Below, one piece after another: positions 15,667-23,975 of a stretch of DNA of 64,000 nt. The stretch's first letter is position 1; the number at the start of each line of letters is the position of its first letter. This DNA comes from UBA1672 sp050633505. GTDB lineage: Bacteria; Pseudomonadota; Alphaproteobacteria; Micavibrionales; Micavibrionaceae. Under the pieces are notes generated by a model. It was not told where the DNA came from and did no database searches. It saw nothing but the letters and a program-made list of their open reading frames with translations. The stretch is from the NCBI GenBank assembly GCA_050633505.1, contig JBOEGQ010000002.1, positions 124,001 through 188,000 on the forward strand. The letters run 5' to 3'. The position numbers and the translations under genes were made by a program.

Positions 15667-16344
15667 ATGACAAATAGTAACACGCAAAAACTGATCCTCG
15701 CCGTTCCTAAAGGCCGTATTCTGGAAGAGCTCATGCCCCTTTTGGCGGCATGTAGCATCATCCCTGAAGATGACTTCACCAATTCAAAAAGCAGAAAATT
15801 ACAGTTCACAACCAATCATGCCGGCCTTGATATCATCCGCGTCCGTGCCTTTGATGTTGCAACATTTGTCGCCTATGGTGGCGCGCATTTAGGTGTGGTT
15901 GGCAGTGATGCGATTGAAGAGTTTAATTATTCCGAAATATACGCCCCACTTGACCTTAACATCGGACATTGTCGCCTGAGCGTTGCAATGCCCGAGAAAG
16001 ACGCAAAGAATGATGACCCCAGCAAATGGAGCCACATCCGCGTTGCAACCAAATACCCGAATTTAACCGCACGCCATTTCGCCCGACGCGGCATCCAGAC
16101 AGAATGCATCAAACTAAACGGCGCGATGGAAATTGCTCCGGCACTTGGCCTTGCAAAACGTATTGTTGACCTCGTCTCAACAGGCAGCACATTAAAAGCC
16201 AATAACATGGTCGAGGTTGAAGAGCTTCTTCAGATTTCATCACGCCTTATCGTCAACCGCAGCATCCGAAAAAACAAACCGGATGAGATCAACAACTGGA
16301 TTGATGCATTTAGAGCGGCCGTAAAAAACACAAACCAATCATGA
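15667..16344 (+). CDS. hisG: ATP phosphoribosyltransferase, short (HisG-S) form
   Basis: This 225-residue catalytic subunit condenses ATP with PRPP in the first step of histidine synthesis. Motifs seen are LAVPKGRILEE, ADLGVVGSD-like HLGVVGSDAIEEF, and the PRPP-loop DLVSTGSTLKANN near 175. It lacks the C-terminal regulatory ACT-like domain of long HisG, so it should need HisZ as a partner; no hisZ is in the window. The final ATGA overlaps the UPF0262 gene start. Confidence 0.95.
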   Translation: MTNSNTQKLILAVPKGRILEELMPLLAACSIIPEDDFTNSKSRKLQFTTNHAGLDIIRVRAFDVATFVAYGGAHLGVVGSDAIEEFNYSEIYAPLDLNIGHCRLSVAMPEKDAKNDDPSKWSHIRVATKYPNLTARHFARRGIQTECIKLNGAMEIAPALGLAKRIVDLVSTGSTLKANNMVEVEELLQISSRLIVNRSIRKNKPDEINNWIDAFRAAVKNTNQS

Positions 16345-16835
16345 CCGAAGACAACAAAAACAGGATCGCATCTATACGCCTAAAAAAGCAGGATGCACCC
16401 AGTGTTGGTGTGATGCTACACCGTGATTGTGAGACCGCCTTAAGAGACCTGAAACAAGATAGTGTTTTCCAACCGGATGGCGATGGAAACGGGCCCTATA
16501 CGTTGCAACTCTCCATCGAAGATAACAGGTTGGTTTTCTACATTCGCAACGCGAAAGAAGAAGAACTTCCCTACCTTGTTTTATCCCTGACCCCGTATCG
16601 CCGATTGATCAAAGATTACTTTATTATTGTGCAAAGTTATGACGAGGCAGTACGTAACGCAAGCCCATCTCGAATTGAGGCAATTGATATGGGACGCCGG
16701 GGTCTGCACAATGAAGGTGCGGATCTTCTGCAAGAACGATTACAGGGTAAAATCAATGTAAATTTCGATACGGCACGGCGCTTATTTACTCTAATTTGCG
16801 TTTTACACACAGGTAAAGCGCACATCATGCGTTAA
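16341..16835 (+). CDS. UPF0262 family protein
   Basis: The 164-residue protein is recognisable as UPF0262, a family nearly confined to alphaproteobacteria. Conserved blocks seen are SVGVMLHRDCETALRDL, LVLSLTPYRRLIKDYF and the C-terminal DTARRLFTLICVLH. It starts in the ATGA overlap with hisG, an arrangement typical of translational coupling, and the hisG/hisD-UPF0262-infA neighbourhood is itself characteristic of the group. No function is established. It is soluble and without signals for export. Only 5 bp separate its stop from that of the convergent lepB. Confidence 0.9.
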   Translation: MTEDNKNRIASIRLKKQDAPSVGVMLHRDCETALRDLKQDSVFQPDGDGNGPYTLQLSIEDNRLVFYIRNAKEEELPYLVLSLTPYRRLIKDYFIIVQSYDEAVRNASPSRIEAIDMGRRGLHNEGADLLQERLQGKINVNFDTARRLFTLICVLHTGKAHIMR

Positions 16836-16840
16836 TCAAA

Positions 16841-17806
16841 TTATTCAATGGCACGCAACACATATTGCCCCGTCTGCCCTTCTTTTATCAAAAGGCCTGC
16901 CCGACCTATAATATTCACGCTTGGTATGAATCCGATTTTTGGCAACACTCTACTATCATGAGAATGATCACGATTATCCCCCATCACAAAATAATGCCCC
17001 TTTGGCACAACATATTCTCCTGTATTATCTAAAGTGCCCCCATCTCCTTCACTCAGAATATTATAATGCACACCATTTGGCAGGGTCTCTTGATATTCAG
17101 TTAAAGCCAAACCATTGAGAGTAACAACATTACCGGTTTCCTTACGCGGCACGCGTTGATCATTGATATACAGCTCCCCCCCATCCATCAAAATACGATC
17201 ATGCGGCAACCCAACGATACGTTTGATGTAAAAAATATCCGTATTGGATGGTAAAGCAAAAATAACGATATCACCTCGATTTGGTGGAGCTTCGAAAAAC
17301 TTCCCATCCCATAGCTTCAAATGAAGGGGCAATGAATACGCCCCGTATCCATATGCGAATTTCTCTGCCAACAACGTATCATACGGATATAATGTTGGTG
17401 CCATACTCCGAGACGGAATATGGAATGGTTCATATACGGCTGTACGAAATAGAATTGCAATAAAAGGCAAACACACCGCCAAAACAATTAACGGAATTGT
17501 ACAGCGTGCAAACCACTTCACCTTCTCGTCCACGTTAAATTTTTTCGCAACATAATAAGCATGCACAGCAGCCAGAACAGTGACCGCCCAATAGGCAATT
17601 CCCTCAACATTGAAGATCGCTTCCTCTTCCCATGCGAAGGACGGAATCATTTCTAAAACAACATGTAATGTAATAAGAGCAAAGACATAGAGAAGCGCCA
17701 GCCGCCCCTTATTCAAATAGGCCATCGCAATAAATGGTCCCATAAACACCGCAACAACGGATGACATTACGGGATTACGGTTTTTTAAAATTCTATAAAG
17801 CCTCAT
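16841..17806 (-). CDS. lepB: Signal peptidase I
   Basis: In this 321-residue inner-membrane serine protease that removes Sec and Tat signal peptides, the N-terminal region has several hydrophobic helices (about 14-55, 68-88, 103-122), more than the usual one or two. The catalytic part begins with FHIPSRSMAPTL (Ser134), then RGDIVIF, IFYIKRIVGLPHD (Lys195) and MGDNRDHSHDSR, the four S26 family boxes. It is encoded convergently to UPF0262 with a 5-bp gap. The additional N-terminal helices resemble an appended small membrane domain, so the form is longer than minimal LepB but not unusual. Confidence 0.95.
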   Translation of the reverse strand: MRLYRILKNRNPVMSSVVAVFMGPFIAMAYLNKGRLALLYVFALITLHVVLEMIPSFAWEEEAIFNVEGIAYWAVTVLAAVHAYYVAKKFNVDEKVKWFARCTIPLIVLAVCLPFIAILFRTAVYEPFHIPSRSMAPTLYPYDTLLAEKFAYGYGAYSLPLHLKLWDGKFFEAPPNRGDIVIFALPSNTDIFYIKRIVGLPHDRILMDGGELYINDQRVPRKETGNVVTLNGLALTEYQETLPNGVHYNILSEGDGGTLDNTGEYVVPKGHYFVMGDNRDHSHDSRVLPKIGFIPSVNIIGRAGLLIKEGQTGQYVLRAIE

Positions 17807-17964
17807 CCCCTCGCCTCACTCCCTGATAAAAATAAACACCATCAAATCATATAAAAGTAGACTTTATACCTTCGTATCTACAAAACCCATTGATTTTTAT
17901 ACGCTAATCGGTATATACACGAGTACGAATTATTTTACTTAAAAAAGAGAGCTAAAAACAAACC

Positions 17965-18183
17965 ATGGCGAAAGAAGACCTGATTGAATTTAAAGGCGTT
18001 GTAAGCGAAGTCCTTCCGAATGCGATGTTTCGCGTAACACTGGAAAATGATCACGTAATTTTGGCTCATACAGCTGGTAAAATGCGCAAGAACCGTATCC
18101 GTGTTTTACAGGGCGATACAGTTGTTGTGGAAATGACCCCTTACGACCTGACAAAAGGACGTATTATTTTCCGCGAAAAATAG
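17965..18183 (+). CDS. infA: Translation initiation factor IF-1
   Basis: A 72-residue OB-fold protein of exact family length. It starts MAKEDLIEFKGVVSEVLPNA and contains GKMRKNRIRVLQGDTV and the C-terminal DLTKGRIIFRE. It binds the ribosomal A site of the 30S subunit and supports IF2 and IF3. It heads an infA-maf-RNase E/G operon with short gaps (19 and 9 bp), which is standard alphaproteobacterial order. The 158 bp to lepB holds its promoter. Confidence 0.98.
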   Translation: MAKEDLIEFKGVVSEVLPNAMFRVTLENDHVILAHTAGKMRKNRIRVLQGDTVVVEMTPYDLTKGRIIFREK

Positions 18184-18202
18184 ACGATTGAAAGGCCCCT
18201 TG

Positions 18203-18814
18203 ATGACGGCCAAGATCATACAAAAACGCGATCATAAAAACCTTATACTTGCCTCTGCATCCCCGCGCAGAAAACAACTGCTAGAGCAAGTTGGCATATC
18301 TCCTGACCTTATTTTACCGGCTGACATTGATGAAACCGAAAAAAAAGGTGAGCTTCCGCGCGATCTTGCCTTAAGACTGGCCACCGAAAAAGCACAAGCC
18401 ATCAGCGAGAATAAGAAAGATGCCTTCATCATCGCCGCAGATACCGTTGTGGCATCCGGCAGACGCACCCTTCCCAAAGCAGAGAACGTGCAACAGGCAC
18501 GCGATTGCCTGCATGCCCTATCCGGGAAAAGACACCATGTTTATGGTGGAATATGCATTATCACAGATACCGGACAACAAATTAGCCGCCTGATCGATAC
18601 AACCGTTAAATTTAAATGCCTTTCAAAACAAGACATCGAATTATATCTTGAGTCTAAGGAATGGAATGGGAAGGCAGGCGGGTACGCGATACAAGGACTT
18701 GCCGCGTCATATATATCTTTTATCCAAGGGTCGTATTCTAATGTGGTTGGATTATCTCTTTATGATATAATGCAAATGTTAGACGGGAACGATTTCTTCC
18801 TATCTGGAAAATAG
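18203..18814 (+). CDS. maf: Maf-family nucleotide pyrophosphatase
   Basis: The 203-residue enzyme hydrolyses non-canonical or canonical NTPs (dTTP/UTP or 7-methyl-GTP subfamily) and is linked to septum control. Signature ILASASPRRKQLLEQVG at the N terminus, then IIAADTVVASGRRTLPKA with the catalytic Asp, and KAGGYAIQGLAA near 170. I start at the ATG with AAAGG 7 nt upstream; the earlier TTG at 18188 has no support. AIQG and the substrate pocket suggest the YhdE-like branch, but this is not certain. Confidence 0.93.
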   Translation: MTAKIIQKRDHKNLILASASPRRKQLLEQVGISPDLILPADIDETEKKGELPRDLALRLATEKAQAISENKKDAFIIAADTVVASGRRTLPKAENVQQARDCLHALSGKRHHVYGGICIITDTGQQISRLIDTTVKFKCLSKQDIELYLESKEWNGKAGGYAIQGLAASYISFIQGSYSNVVGLSLYDIMQMLDGNDFFLSGK

Positions 18815-18823
18815 AGGATTATC

Positions 18824-20047
18824 TTGGATATTTTAATTGAAGAGCTACAAGAGAATATCTGGGCATTGGCGCTGGATAACGGGCGTATTGATGGCCTTGA
18901 AATAGACCCGCACAATGAAGAAGTACGTTATGGATCCATCTATTGGGCGAAAGTGGCACGCATTGATGCGGGGCTGGATGCCGCGTTCTTGGACTTAGAC
19001 GGAGATAATACGGGCATCCTATATAATCGCGATGTCCGATACCATGATGCGAACGGCATATTACATAAAGGTGGCGACAAGCAAATTGGCAAAGTCCTCC
19101 ACCCTGGTGATTATGTCGCAGTGCAGGCAAAATCGGCCTATATAGCACAATATGACGGTGATATTTGGAGACGTGAAGATAAAACCCCACAAATGAGCAT
19201 GGATATCTCCATTTCAGGACGATATCTGATTTATTGCCCTCTTATGCAGAAGAATCAGCTGTCACAGCGCATTCGTGGCACAAATCTACGCACGCAAATG
19301 GAAGATATGATGGATTCGCTTGATGATATGGCGGGTTTCATCTTGCGCTCTGCTGCCGCAGACATGCAAACAGACATCCTTCAACGTGAAGGCAAAATAC
19401 TGAAAGAGATATGGAATGAGATTAGCGCCTACCTACAAGGTGACAGCCCCATCCTTGTCGCACTTGGCCCCGACTCCATACAACGCATTTTAGGCGATCA
19501 TGCCATGGCACCTATTGATCGAATCGAAATCGTGACAATGGATCACTTCTCACAAGTTGAAGACTGGTGCAGCATTTTCGCACCGGACCTTGTTACAAAA
19601 ATCACGCCCGTTGAAATGGAAAGCGCAACACAGGATCTCGCATTATTTGAACATAGAGATCTCCTCGGACAAATGGAAACGCTGTTCCATGAATATGCCA
19701 TCCTGCCTCATGGCGGAAACATCATCATCCAACCCACCGCAGCCCTTACAGCGATTGACATCAATAAAGGCAGTGACAAAAGATCACACCTTTCAGTAAA
19801 TATTGAAGCAGCCAAAGAAATCACCAGACAAATCCGTGTGCGTAATATCGGCGGCATTATTACCACCGACTTTCTAAAGATGAACAAAGCCGATGAGAAA
19901 AGGTTTCTAAAAACCTTAGATGACCTGACATTTACCGATCCGTGCACGGTACAAATCCACGGCTTTACAAAGTTAGGCCTTTTGGAAATAACACGAAAAA
20001 GACGAACACCCAGCCTAAACGAGCGATTTGTCGGCTTTGAATTTTAA
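18824..20047 (+). CDS. rng: Ribonuclease E/G family endoribonuclease (short, RNase G-like)
   Basis: The 407-residue protein has an S1-like N-terminal part (RIDAGLDAAFLDLDGDNTG near 46-65), then the DNase I-like catalytic region with TAIDINKGSD (Asp312) and NIGGIITTDFLKM (Asp349), the metal ligands of RNase E/G. It ends soon after the catalytic core and lacks both the zinc-link Cys pair and the long scaffold of RNase E, so an RNase G-type 5'-end-sensing role in rRNA or mRNA processing is more likely. The start is TTG with AGAGGA 5 nt upstream, 9 bp after maf. Confidence 0.9.
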   Translation: MDILIEELQENIWALALDNGRIDGLEIDPHNEEVRYGSIYWAKVARIDAGLDAAFLDLDGDNTGILYNRDVRYHDANGILHKGGDKQIGKVLHPGDYVAVQAKSAYIAQYDGDIWRREDKTPQMSMDISISGRYLIYCPLMQKNQLSQRIRGTNLRTQMEDMMDSLDDMAGFILRSAAADMQTDILQREGKILKEIWNEISAYLQGDSPILVALGPDSIQRILGDHAMAPIDRIEIVTMDHFSQVEDWCSIFAPDLVTKITPVEMESATQDLALFEHRDLLGQMETLFHEYAILPHGGNIIIQPTAALTAIDINKGSDKRSHLSVNIEAAKEITRQIRVRNIGGIITTDFLKMNKADEKRFLKTLDDLTFTDPCTVQIHGFTKLGLLEITRKRRTPSLNERFVGFEF

Positions 20048-20111
20048 TTCTTTTTGATTTCATCGCCCATTAAATGTTAGAATGACGTGATATCAATTGG
20101 GAAGAAAAAGA

Positions 20112-20465
20112 ATGAACTCAACAGACGAAGAGATCCAACAACTCAACGAAGCAGAGCGCCAAAGAGTCGAAGCTGAACAGCAACAGCAAGATACACAAAC
20201 CGCGCAAGAAGTTGCAGAAATGAACTTCTCAAAGGAAAATGGCGGTGAGTTCGTTGGTAGTCAGGAAATCGCGCAAAGAGCCGCGGAAGCCGGTGTTTCT
20301 GTTGATCCTTCTATGCTTCCACAACAACAGCCCCAACCGGGAGCAGACCCATCTTTGGAACAAAAGATTGCCGGCGCAACAATTGCTGTGGGCACAATGG
20401 GGCCTATGGGACTTATGGCAATGGGTATAAACCCACCATCCCCCAATGATCCAAGTAAGCTATAA
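20112..20465 (+). CDS. Gln-rich hypothetical protein, 117 aa
   Basis: The N-terminal half is very acidic and Gln-rich (QRVEAEQQQQDTQTAQEV) and probably helical; a Pro/Gln linker (MLPQQQPQPG) leads to a short hydrophobic Gly/Met segment (KIAGATIAVGTMGPMGLMAM) that could insert in a membrane or be a buried turn. GGGAAG precedes the ATG, so the start five codons after the frame opening is preferred. It has no recognisable family. It follows RNase E/G after 64 bp and could be co-transcribed. Confidence 0.5.
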   Translation: MNSTDEEIQQLNEAERQRVEAEQQQQDTQTAQEVAEMNFSKENGGEFVGSQEIAQRAAEAGVSVDPSMLPQQQPQPGADPSLEQKIAGATIAVGTMGPMGLMAMGINPPSPNDPSKL

Positions 20466-20561
20466 TTTTCATATAGGAATACCAAACTACACCTTGCAAT
20501 AACGCCATACCGTAGGGCATGATAGGGTTGTATGTGAAACACCTCCAATGTGGTTTTTTTT

Positions 20562-20924
20562 ATGAGCGATAAAAACAAAATAAATTCCGAAATCACCGAA
20601 AACATCATCGACACGATTGAGAACCCCGTTCTCGATCCTCTTTACCCGAATATAAAATGTGGTGCCTTCACAAATAAGCAAGGTGACATATTGATTGCCC
20701 ATGATGTGCCATTGCCATCACGGGTTTTATGGGTGGAATATGATCAAACAGATGATAGCTTTTCTCTCATTCACAGACTTGGACGCATTCAAGATCTTGG
20801 CATTAAGATGACCGAGAAAATGCGTGAGAATCTTGAGCATGGAAAGCTCGTGCAGATTGCACATCTCGAAGAGAAAAAAGTCAGAACAGCGCAAAAAGTC
20901 ACGCTGGTTATCCGTAACTATTAA
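20562..20924 (+). CDS. Hypothetical protein, 120 aa
   Basis: A soluble, charged protein beginning MSDKNKINSEITENIIDTIE. It is made of alternating short strands and helices (VLWVEYDQTDDSFSLIHRLG, then MTEKMRENLEHGKLVQIAHL), with a basic end. No signal peptide, membrane segment or catalytic motif. The ribosome site is poor and a T-rich stretch lies directly before the ATG. It sits between the Gln-rich protein and tRNA-Phe. I do not recognise a family and propose no function. Confidence 0.5.
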   Translation: MSDKNKINSEITENIIDTIENPVLDPLYPNIKCGAFTNKQGDILIAHDVPLPSRVLWVEYDQTDDSFSLIHRLGRIQDLGIKMTEKMRENLEHGKLVQIAHLEEKKVRTAQKVTLVIRNY

Positions 20925-21040
20925 CAGCAGAGTACAAAAATCACCCTCCCCCATCTTTTTTTGAAATAGGTGCAACAAAACCTCTAGACAGACAGTCGGT
21001 ATTGTTCTATAAGCCCTATTGCTTCTGTTCACACAGAAAC

Positions 21041-21115
21041 GCCCGAGTAGCTCAGTGGTAGAGCAGGGGATTGAAAATCCCCGTGTCGGAAGTTCAATTC
21101 TCCCCTCGGGCACCA
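21041..21115 (+). tRNA. tRNA-Phe (GAA)
   Basis: A full 75-nt cloverleaf with encoded CCA. Acceptor GCCCGAG/CTCGGGC, D-arm TAGCTCAGTGGTAGAGC, anticodon stem GGGGA/TCCCC with loop TTGAAAA giving GAA (Phe), and T-loop GTTCAAT. It lies between protein genes with no adjacent integrase. Confidence 0.96.
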
Positions 21116-21204
21116 CTTTTTCCCTTATGCATATGGCATCAGAAACACCTTCCCCCTACTACAAATGCTATGCTACACTTCCTTACATATGTAAAAGGAA
21201 ACGT

Positions 21205-21288
21205 ATGCAAATTATAAGAGACGACTTCCAAAGCAAAGCTCTCCTAGAACAAAATATTCCCGATGCACTACAATATGATGATATTTAG
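21205..21288 (+). CDS. Possible 27-residue leader peptide
   Basis: A short frame starting MQIIRDDFQSKALLEQ with AAAAGGAAA placed well before the ATG, and a stop 12 bp before the HD hydrolase gene. It could be a small coupled peptide or chance. No stalling codon run is obvious. Confidence 0.3.
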   Translation: MQIIRDDFQSKALLEQNIPDALQYDDI

Positions 21289-21300
21289 AAGGTCAAAACC

Positions 21301-21795
21301 ATGCTTAATAAGGCACGTCATTTCGCAATAACCGCGCATACAGACCAGAAATACGGTGATCACCCCTATTCCGTTCATCTGGATGCAGTGGTACAGCACT
21401 TAACCCCATATGGAGAAACGGCGCAAATTATCGGATATCTCCACGATGTCATCGAAGATACAGATATATCATATGACGACATAAAACATGAATTCGGAAT
21501 ATTTATTGCAGACTGCGTTGCCATACTCACTGATGAAAACGGTAGTAATAGAACAGAACGAAAAGAGAAAACCTATGCCAAGATGTCAAACATTCACGGA
21601 GACTTTGAATTAGCACTAACCGTTAAGGCGGCAGACCGACTGGCCAATTTGCAGGCATGTATACAAAATAACAATCAAAGGCTTCTCGGGATATACCTCA
21701 AAGAACACCCCACCTTCACAAACTCCGCCTACAGGCAAGGTAACTGTGAAGAACTTTGGAAACAGATTGAAAAAATCATCAATTCAATCGCATAA
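21301..21795 (+). CDS. RelA/SpoT-like HD-domain hydrolase
   Basis: In this 164-residue single-domain protein the ppGpp-hydrolase-type motifs are present: ARHFAITAHTDQKYGDHPYSVHL at the start (split here by family variation, with the H of AH and the later H), GYLHDVIEDT with H48-D49 and E52-D53, and VKAADRLANL near 105 supplying the last Asp. There is no synthetase domain, so it resembles small alarmone hydrolases such as MESH1, which remove the 3'-diphosphate of (p)ppGpp or act on NADPH. Which substrate applies here is not visible. AAGG precedes the ATG. Confidence 0.8.
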   Translation: MLNKARHFAITAHTDQKYGDHPYSVHLDAVVQHLTPYGETAQIIGYLHDVIEDTDISYDDIKHEFGIFIADCVAILTDENGSNRTERKEKTYAKMSNIHGDFELALTVKAADRLANLQACIQNNNQRLLGIYLKEHPTFTNSAYRQGNCEELWKQIEKIINSIA

Positions 21796-21819
21796 CTCCG
21801 CAATATGAATATCTGCGAT

Positions 21820-22407
21820 CTATTCAAAACCCCATGTGGAGGGCTCGCCCCCTATCGCAACAACATTATTGTTTACACGCTCTTTCATGTCACGCAGTTC
21901 TAAAATCAATGATCGGGTAAGATGGGCAGAGAATGACTGCTCTAACTTGGAGCAAACATGTGGGATCTCCATTCCCCTCCGGTCTTTCTGTGACAAAGCA
22001 TGAAATGCCTCCAGCTCCTCTCGTTCATTATTCGATAAATCGATATGTTGTGGCACAGGTAAAATAATATCGTTCAATTCGTCAATCGCCGCATCTGGAA
22101 AGGCACCTATATTGCCATCATCCAATTGCATCATAACAAAGCGTTTCATAATCTCCGCTTGAGTGCCCCGCATATCTGCAAACAGGTTGTTAAGCGCACT
22201 TTCGCTCTCAAGAATTTGGTAATCAGATATATACTGACGCAAGAAATCACATTCATCTTCTTCGAATGAGGATTCCCAGCGATCAAATGAGATTGCCAAT
22301 TCCTCAAACCAACGCTGCATTAACGGTGTCAGCCCCTCCTTATCTCCAACAAGGTCATCAAACATTTCAAGAAGCTGATCCATCTGATCGAAATTATCAT
22401 CACTCAT
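21820..22407 (-). CDS. Acidic hypothetical protein, 195 aa
   Basis: An all-helical, strongly acidic protein (MSDDNFDQMDQLLEMFDDL at the start, FEEDECDFLRQY near 50), without export signal. No family is recognised. Its stop lies 24 bp from that of the convergent HD hydrolase gene and it is followed upstream by glpK on the same strand, 57 bp away, so read-through from the glycerol genes is possible. The ribosome site before ATG 22407 is weak. Confidence 0.5.
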   Translation of the reverse strand: MSDDNFDQMDQLLEMFDDLVGDKEGLTPLMQRWFEELAISFDRWESSFEEDECDFLRQYISDYQILESESALNNLFADMRGTQAEIMKRFVMMQLDDGNIGAFPDAAIDELNDIILPVPQHIDLSNNEREELEAFHALSQKDRRGMEIPHVCSKLEQSFSAHLTRSLILELRDMKERVNNNVVAIGGEPSTWGFE

Positions 22408-22463
22408 TCGTTATATTTCCGCCATTTCTACAAACTCTTTCCGCTTATAACAAATATAAGTTT

Positions 22464-23948
22464 TTATGAAAATGTTTTTTGTACGGCCATTTTCCACCCA
22501 TCATAAAGCCTGCCCGCTTCATCACGTGTTTTAATAGGGGCATATACTTTTGATGACTTCCATCTCTGCGCGGCATCTTCCAACGTGTCAAAAACCCCTG
22601 CACCGACACCGGCCAGACAAGCTGCCCCCCATGCGGTACATTCTGTAACTTCCGGCACCTCAATCTTCATACCCAATTGATCCGCCAGAAACTGGCACAT
22701 AAAATCATTGGCAACCAAACCACCATCCACACGCAATGTTGTAATATCTTGGCCCATATCCTGAACAAGTGCATCAAGGAGATCTTGCGTCTGATAAGCT
22801 TGTGCCTCCAGCGCCGCACGCACAATATGCTCTTTACGTGTATCGCGCTTCAGACCCGTAATAATACCACGCGCATCCGGGTTCCAATATGGCGCCCCCA
22901 AACCGGTGAAAGCCGGAACAAAATAAACACCGCCATTATCCGGAACAGACATGGCCATAGAATCTGTTTCTTTTGCCTGCTCAAAGAATGAAAAATTATC
23001 CCGCAAAAACTGCACCGCAGTACCGGCATTAAAAATAGAGCCTTCCAGTGCATAGGAACAGACACCATCAACAGAAGTACCTATAGTTGTTAACATCTTA
23101 TGATTTGAAAATACGGGGTGTACGCCTGTGTTAACCAGGGCAAAACACCCGGTTCCGTAGGTGGCCTTCAACATCCCCTTATGCAATCCTCCTTGCCCAA
23201 TCAATGCAGATTGTTGATCCCCTGCCATACCAAATATGGTTATACCGTCCAATTTCGATCCGATTCTTAATTGGCCAAAATTGGATATATTATCCAATAC
23301 ATTAGGCGCCATAGATAAAGGTATATCAAATAAATCAAATAGATAACTATCCCATTCTTGCTCCACAATATTATAGAGCATTGTCCGAGATACATTGGTC
23401 GAATCAGTTGCATGAACCTGCCCGCCCGTCAAATGCCACAAGACATAACAATCAACAGTTCCAAACAACAACTCACCATTATCGGCACGTTCACGTGCCC
23501 CATCAACATTTTCTAAAATCCACCTGATTTTTGATGCGCTAAAATACGGATCAAGGAAAAGGCCTGTCCGGTTACGCACATCATCTTCTAATCCGTCACA
23601 CCTTAAGGATGCACAGTAATCAGACGTACGGCGGTCTTGCCAGACAATCGCATTATAAACCGGACGCCCTGTTTTTCGATCCCAAACAATAACCGTTTCA
23701 CGTTGATTTGTAATTCCAATGGCGGCAATAGAGGCACGTACATCACCCCCCTCATCTGCGATAGAATTCAAAGCCCATATAGTATCCTTAATAATGTCAT
23801 CAGGGTTTTGCTCTACCCATCCCTCATTCGGATAAATCAACTGTAATTCTTTTTGATAGACTGATTTAACCTGCCCCTGATCATTAAATAAAATTGCACG
23901 GGAACTGCTCGTCCCCTGATCAATGGCCACGATATGTGATGATGTCAT
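22464..23948 (-). CDS. glpK: Glycerol kinase
   Basis: The 494-residue enzyme phosphorylates glycerol to sn-glycerol 3-phosphate with ATP in the cytoplasm. FGGY-family signatures are all present: AIDQGTSSSRAILF at the N terminus, NQRETVIVWDRKTGRPV near 82, VHATDSTNVSRTM near 180, MAGDQQSALIGQG near 250, and GLGAPYWNPDARG and LRVDGGLVANDF in the C-terminal half. Length is normal. It directly follows glpD (27 bp), so substrate production and oxidation are co-expressed. No glycerol facilitator gene is in the window. Confidence 0.97.
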   Translation of the reverse strand: MTSSHIVAIDQGTSSSRAILFNDQGQVKSVYQKELQLIYPNEGWVEQNPDDIIKDTIWALNSIADEGGDVRASIAAIGITNQRETVIVWDRKTGRPVYNAIVWQDRRTSDYCASLRCDGLEDDVRNRTGLFLDPYFSASKIRWILENVDGARERADNGELLFGTVDCYVLWHLTGGQVHATDSTNVSRTMLYNIVEQEWDSYLFDLFDIPLSMAPNVLDNISNFGQLRIGSKLDGITIFGMAGDQQSALIGQGGLHKGMLKATYGTGCFALVNTGVHPVFSNHKMLTTIGTSVDGVCSYALEGSIFNAGTAVQFLRDNFSFFEQAKETDSMAMSVPDNGGVYFVPAFTGLGAPYWNPDARGIITGLKRDTRKEHIVRAALEAQAYQTQDLLDALVQDMGQDITTLRVDGGLVANDFMCQFLADQLGMKIEVPEVTECTAWGAACLAGVGAGVFDTLEDAAQRWKSSKVYAPIKTRDEAGRLYDGWKMAVQKTFS

Positions 23949-23975
23949 TACCTGCCCCCTCAGTCATTCCATAGA

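Noticed and set aside
20727..21116. Minus-strand frame with RIELPTRGFSIPCSTTELL
   Set aside because: Its N-terminal part is the antisense of tRNA-Phe and the rest overlaps a better-supported + strand gene.
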